DNA from: Nocardia neocaledoniensis
GTDB taxonomy: Bacteria; Actinomycetota; Actinomycetes; Mycobacteriales; Mycobacteriaceae
Direction: 5' to 3'
NCBI RefSeq assembly: GCF_029868625.1
Contig: NZ_JARWOJ010000186.1
Coordinates: forward strand, 1 to 34,832
Length of the DNA: 34,832 bases
Below the pieces are notes generated by a model that worked only from the letters and a program-made list of their open reading frames with translations, ran no database searches and was not told where the DNA came from. The stretch's first letter is position 1; the number at the start of each line of letters is the position of its first letter. Both the position numbers and the translations under genes were made by a program. Positions 33,206 through 34,832 of this stretch are shown here, in pieces.

Positions 33206-33263
33206 CGCTGCCGTGACGAACATGTGTTGGATTCATTGATCGCGACGACGTTCGATGGAGGAC

Positions 33264-34199
33264 ATGAACAGTGCGGTACGTCTCCTCGGATCGGTCGCCG
33301 TCGCCGCGGCCGTCCTGCTCCCCGTCGACCACGTCGGCGCGCGGGAGCTGTTGTTTCCCACCACCGTCGCGCTGCCCGACGGGTTCCAGGCCGAGGGGAT
33401 CGCCATCGGGGCGCTGCCGGTGGCCTATTTCGGATCGATGGCGGACGGGTCGATCTACCGCGCCGACCTCGTCACCGGGCAGGGGCACCTGCTCAGCCGT
33501 GGGCCGGGGACGCCTGCCCTCGGCCTCCAGCTCGACGGCCGGGGGAGGCTCTTCGTCGCGGGTGGCACCGGGGGTGACTTCCGGGTGCTCGACGCCGGGA
33601 CCGGTGCGGTGCTGGCCACCTATCAGTTCGCCACCGGCCCCGGCACTTTCGTCAACGACATCGTCCTCACCGCCGAGGGCGCGTGGGTCACCGACTCCAC
33701 CGCGGCGGTCCTGTATCACCTGCCGATCGGGCCGGACGGCGCCTTGCCGTCCGCCGAGGCGGTGCGCCGGATCCCGCTCAGCGGTGACCTGATCTACGTT
33801 CCCCAGGCTTTCAACGCCAACGGCATCGTCCGCACACCGGACGGGAGCGCCCTGCTGATCGCGCAATCGGTGACCGGCGAGCTGTTCCGTGTCGACCCGG
33901 CGACCGGCGTCACCACGCGCGTCGACCTGCGCGGCGAATCCCTGCCGGACGTGGACGGGCTACTGCTGCAAGGTAATACGTTGTTCGCCGTCCAGAACCG
34001 GCGCAATGCCGTCGCGGTGCTCACCCTCGACGGCGCCGGGACCGAGGGACGCGTCGAGCGCCGGATCACCGACCCGCGCTTCGACGTCCCCGCCACCGTC
34101 GCCGCCTTCGGCGACCGCCTCTACCTCCCGAACGCCCGCTTCGACACCCCGCCCGCCCCGTCGACGCCGTACACCGCGGTGGCCGTCGACCGGCGCTGA
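33264..34199 (+). CDS. Secreted SMP-30/gluconolactonase-like beta-propeller protein
   Basis: 311-residue exported protein. It has a signal peptide (MNSAVRLLGSVAVAAAVLLP) and then repeated blades of the six-bladed propeller type: GSIYRADLVTGQG, GRLFVAGGTGGDFRVLD, FVNDIVLTAEGAWVTDS, ANGIVRTPDGSALLIAQ and GELFRVDPATGVT. The NDIV and ANGI segments recall the metal ligands (Asn/Asp) of SMP-30, paraoxonase and gluconolactonase hydrolases. ATG 33264 follows GGAGG at short spacing; ATG 33255 (three residues longer) lacks a site. It is divergent from the LysR gene. It may be a lactonase or a non-catalytic propeller; substrate unknown. Confidence 0.78.
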   Translation: MNSAVRLLGSVAVAAAVLLPVDHVGARELLFPTTVALPDGFQAEGIAIGALPVAYFGSMADGSIYRADLVTGQGHLLSRGPGTPALGLQLDGRGRLFVAGGTGGDFRVLDAGTGAVLATYQFATGPGTFVNDIVLTAEGAWVTDSTAAVLYHLPIGPDGALPSAEAVRRIPLSGDLIYVPQAFNANGIVRTPDGSALLIAQSVTGELFRVDPATGVTTRVDLRGESLPDVDGLLLQGNTLFAVQNRRNAVAVLTLDGAGTEGRVERRITDPRFDVPATVAAFGDRLYLPNARFDTPPAPSTPYTAVAVDRR

Positions 34200-34208
34200 G
34201 GCCGGCCG

Positions 34209-34646
34209 TCAGCCCGCCGTGTTCACATTGCGGAGCGTGACCAGCGCGGTGGCACAGAGGGTTTCGGTTCCGTCCTCGACGGAGAACAGTTCGGCCGCCG
34301 CGACGGTGAGCGTGGCGCCCGGCTTGATCACCCGGCCCCTGGCGATGACCTCCGCGCCTTTGGCGGGAGCCAGGATCTTCACCGTGTAGTCGATGGTCAT
34401 GTTGACCCACCCGATCGGGAGCAGGGTGCCCGCCGCCGACCCCGCCGCGAAGTCCGCCAGCGAACCGAGCACCCCGCCCTGCAGATAGCCGTTGTGCTGG
34501 GTGAGCTCGGGGCGATGCGGCTGGACGAGTTCCACCTCGCCGGGCGCGATCCGGCCGAACCGGAAACCGAGGTGGGCGGCGGCGGGCATCGACAGCACGG
34601 CGGCCGGAACCAGCTGGGCGTAGTCGGGATTCGGCGGTGTCGTCAT
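34209..34646 (-). CDS. PaaI-type hotdog thioesterase
   Basis: 145-residue single-hotdog acyl-CoA thioesterase. The N-terminal helix and AAHLGFRFGRIAPGEVEL strand are followed by the signature HNGYLQGGVLGSLADFAAG (Q-G-G in place of H-G-G) and NMTIDYTVKILAPA. AAGGAG lies 9 bases before the ATG. It converges with the propeller gene across 9 bases. It is the fourth stand-alone hotdog protein of the window. The loss of the His of HGG occurs in PaaI relatives that still work; the activity is not proven. Confidence 0.8.
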   Translation of the reverse strand: MTTPPNPDYAQLVPAAVLSMPAAAHLGFRFGRIAPGEVELVQPHRPELTQHNGYLQGGVLGSLADFAAGSAAGTLLPIGWVNMTIDYTVKILAPAKGAEVIARGRVIKPGATLTVAAAELFSVEDGTETLCATALVTLRNVNTAG

Positions 34647-34694
34647 GCCGGACGGCTCCTTCGCTCGGGGATCGGTGGGCGGACCGTACCAAGG

Positions 34695-34832
34695 CCGCGG
34701 GGGCCCCCGGGGGGGCCCCCCCCGGGCCCCGGGGCCCGCGCGGGCCCCCCCCCACCCCCGGGGCGGCGGGGCCCGGGGGGCCGGGCCCCCGGGCCGGGGG
34801 GGCCCGCGGGGCCCCGGCCCCCGCGCCCCCCG
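34695..34832. other. Low-complexity G/C edge, probable sequence error
   Basis: The last 138 bases are nearly pure G and C in homopolymer runs, with no codon structure. It mirrors the start of the window and is best read as contig-edge noise. No gene or repeat should be called here. Confidence 0.75.

Noticed and set aside
1..34832. CRISPR arrays, tRNA or rRNA genes, transposases, prophage or attachment sites
   Set aside because: None was found on reading: no regularly spaced repeats, no cloverleaf, no integrase or transposase motifs.

Overview
The window is about 34.8 kb of very GC-rich DNA (roughly 70% by eye) with short intergenic gaps, many GTG starts and many ATGA/GTGA stop-start overlaps. 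Gene content (four class I-type P450s, a fatty acyl-AMP ligase, plant-type acyl-ACP desaturases, a mycolate-cyclopropane-synthase-like methyltransferase, a Ugp-type ABC importer) points to a mycolic-acid actinomycete such as Nocardia or Rhodococcus. This assignment is inferred from content, not from a marker gene. Both ends (about 39-152 and 34695-34832) are runs of G and C that look like bad base calling or assembly.

Layout. (1) 153-6775, plus strand: the end of a polyunsaturated-fatty-acid-synthase-like PKS (FabA-like dehydratase domains), a PfaD-type enoyl reductase, and a complete dedicated acetyl-CoA carboxylase (AccD-AccA fusion, BCCP, biotin carboxylase), nearly all overlapping. (2) 6902-8876, minus: three poorly characterised genes, one apparently frameshifted by a 5-bp tandem duplication. 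(3) 8904-16658, minus: an eight-gene operon of acyl-CoA dehydrogenase, hotdog thioesterase, alpha/beta hydrolase, Ugp-like ATPase, binding lipoprotein, metallophosphodiesterase and two permeases. It reads as glycerolipid or glycerophosphodiester salvage. (4) 16823-22021: a one-piece FMN/2Fe-2S reductase, a nucleotidyltransferase toxin-like pair, a DUF2797-like protein, a tiny secreted protein, a lone P450 and a PaaI-type thioesterase. (5) 22073-32260: two divergent operons that together look like a specialised lipid pathway. (6) 32303-34646: a LysR regulator divergent from a secreted beta-propeller protein, then another PaaI-type thioesterase.

The most interesting part is region 5. The minus-strand operon encodes an acyl-AMP ligase, a diiron ferritin-like enzyme, a hotdog protein, a stand-alone acyl carrier protein, a cyclopropane-synthase-like methyltransferase and an acyl-ACP desaturase. 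The divergent plus-strand operon encodes P450, P450, FAD monooxygenase, P450. The simplest reading is that a fatty acid is activated as acyl-AMP, loaded on the carrier, desaturated and methylated or cyclopropanated while tethered, released, and oxidised several times. No PKS, NRPS or regulator lies between these genes. I cannot match the set to a known product. All functions come from reading motifs by eye; no database search was run.
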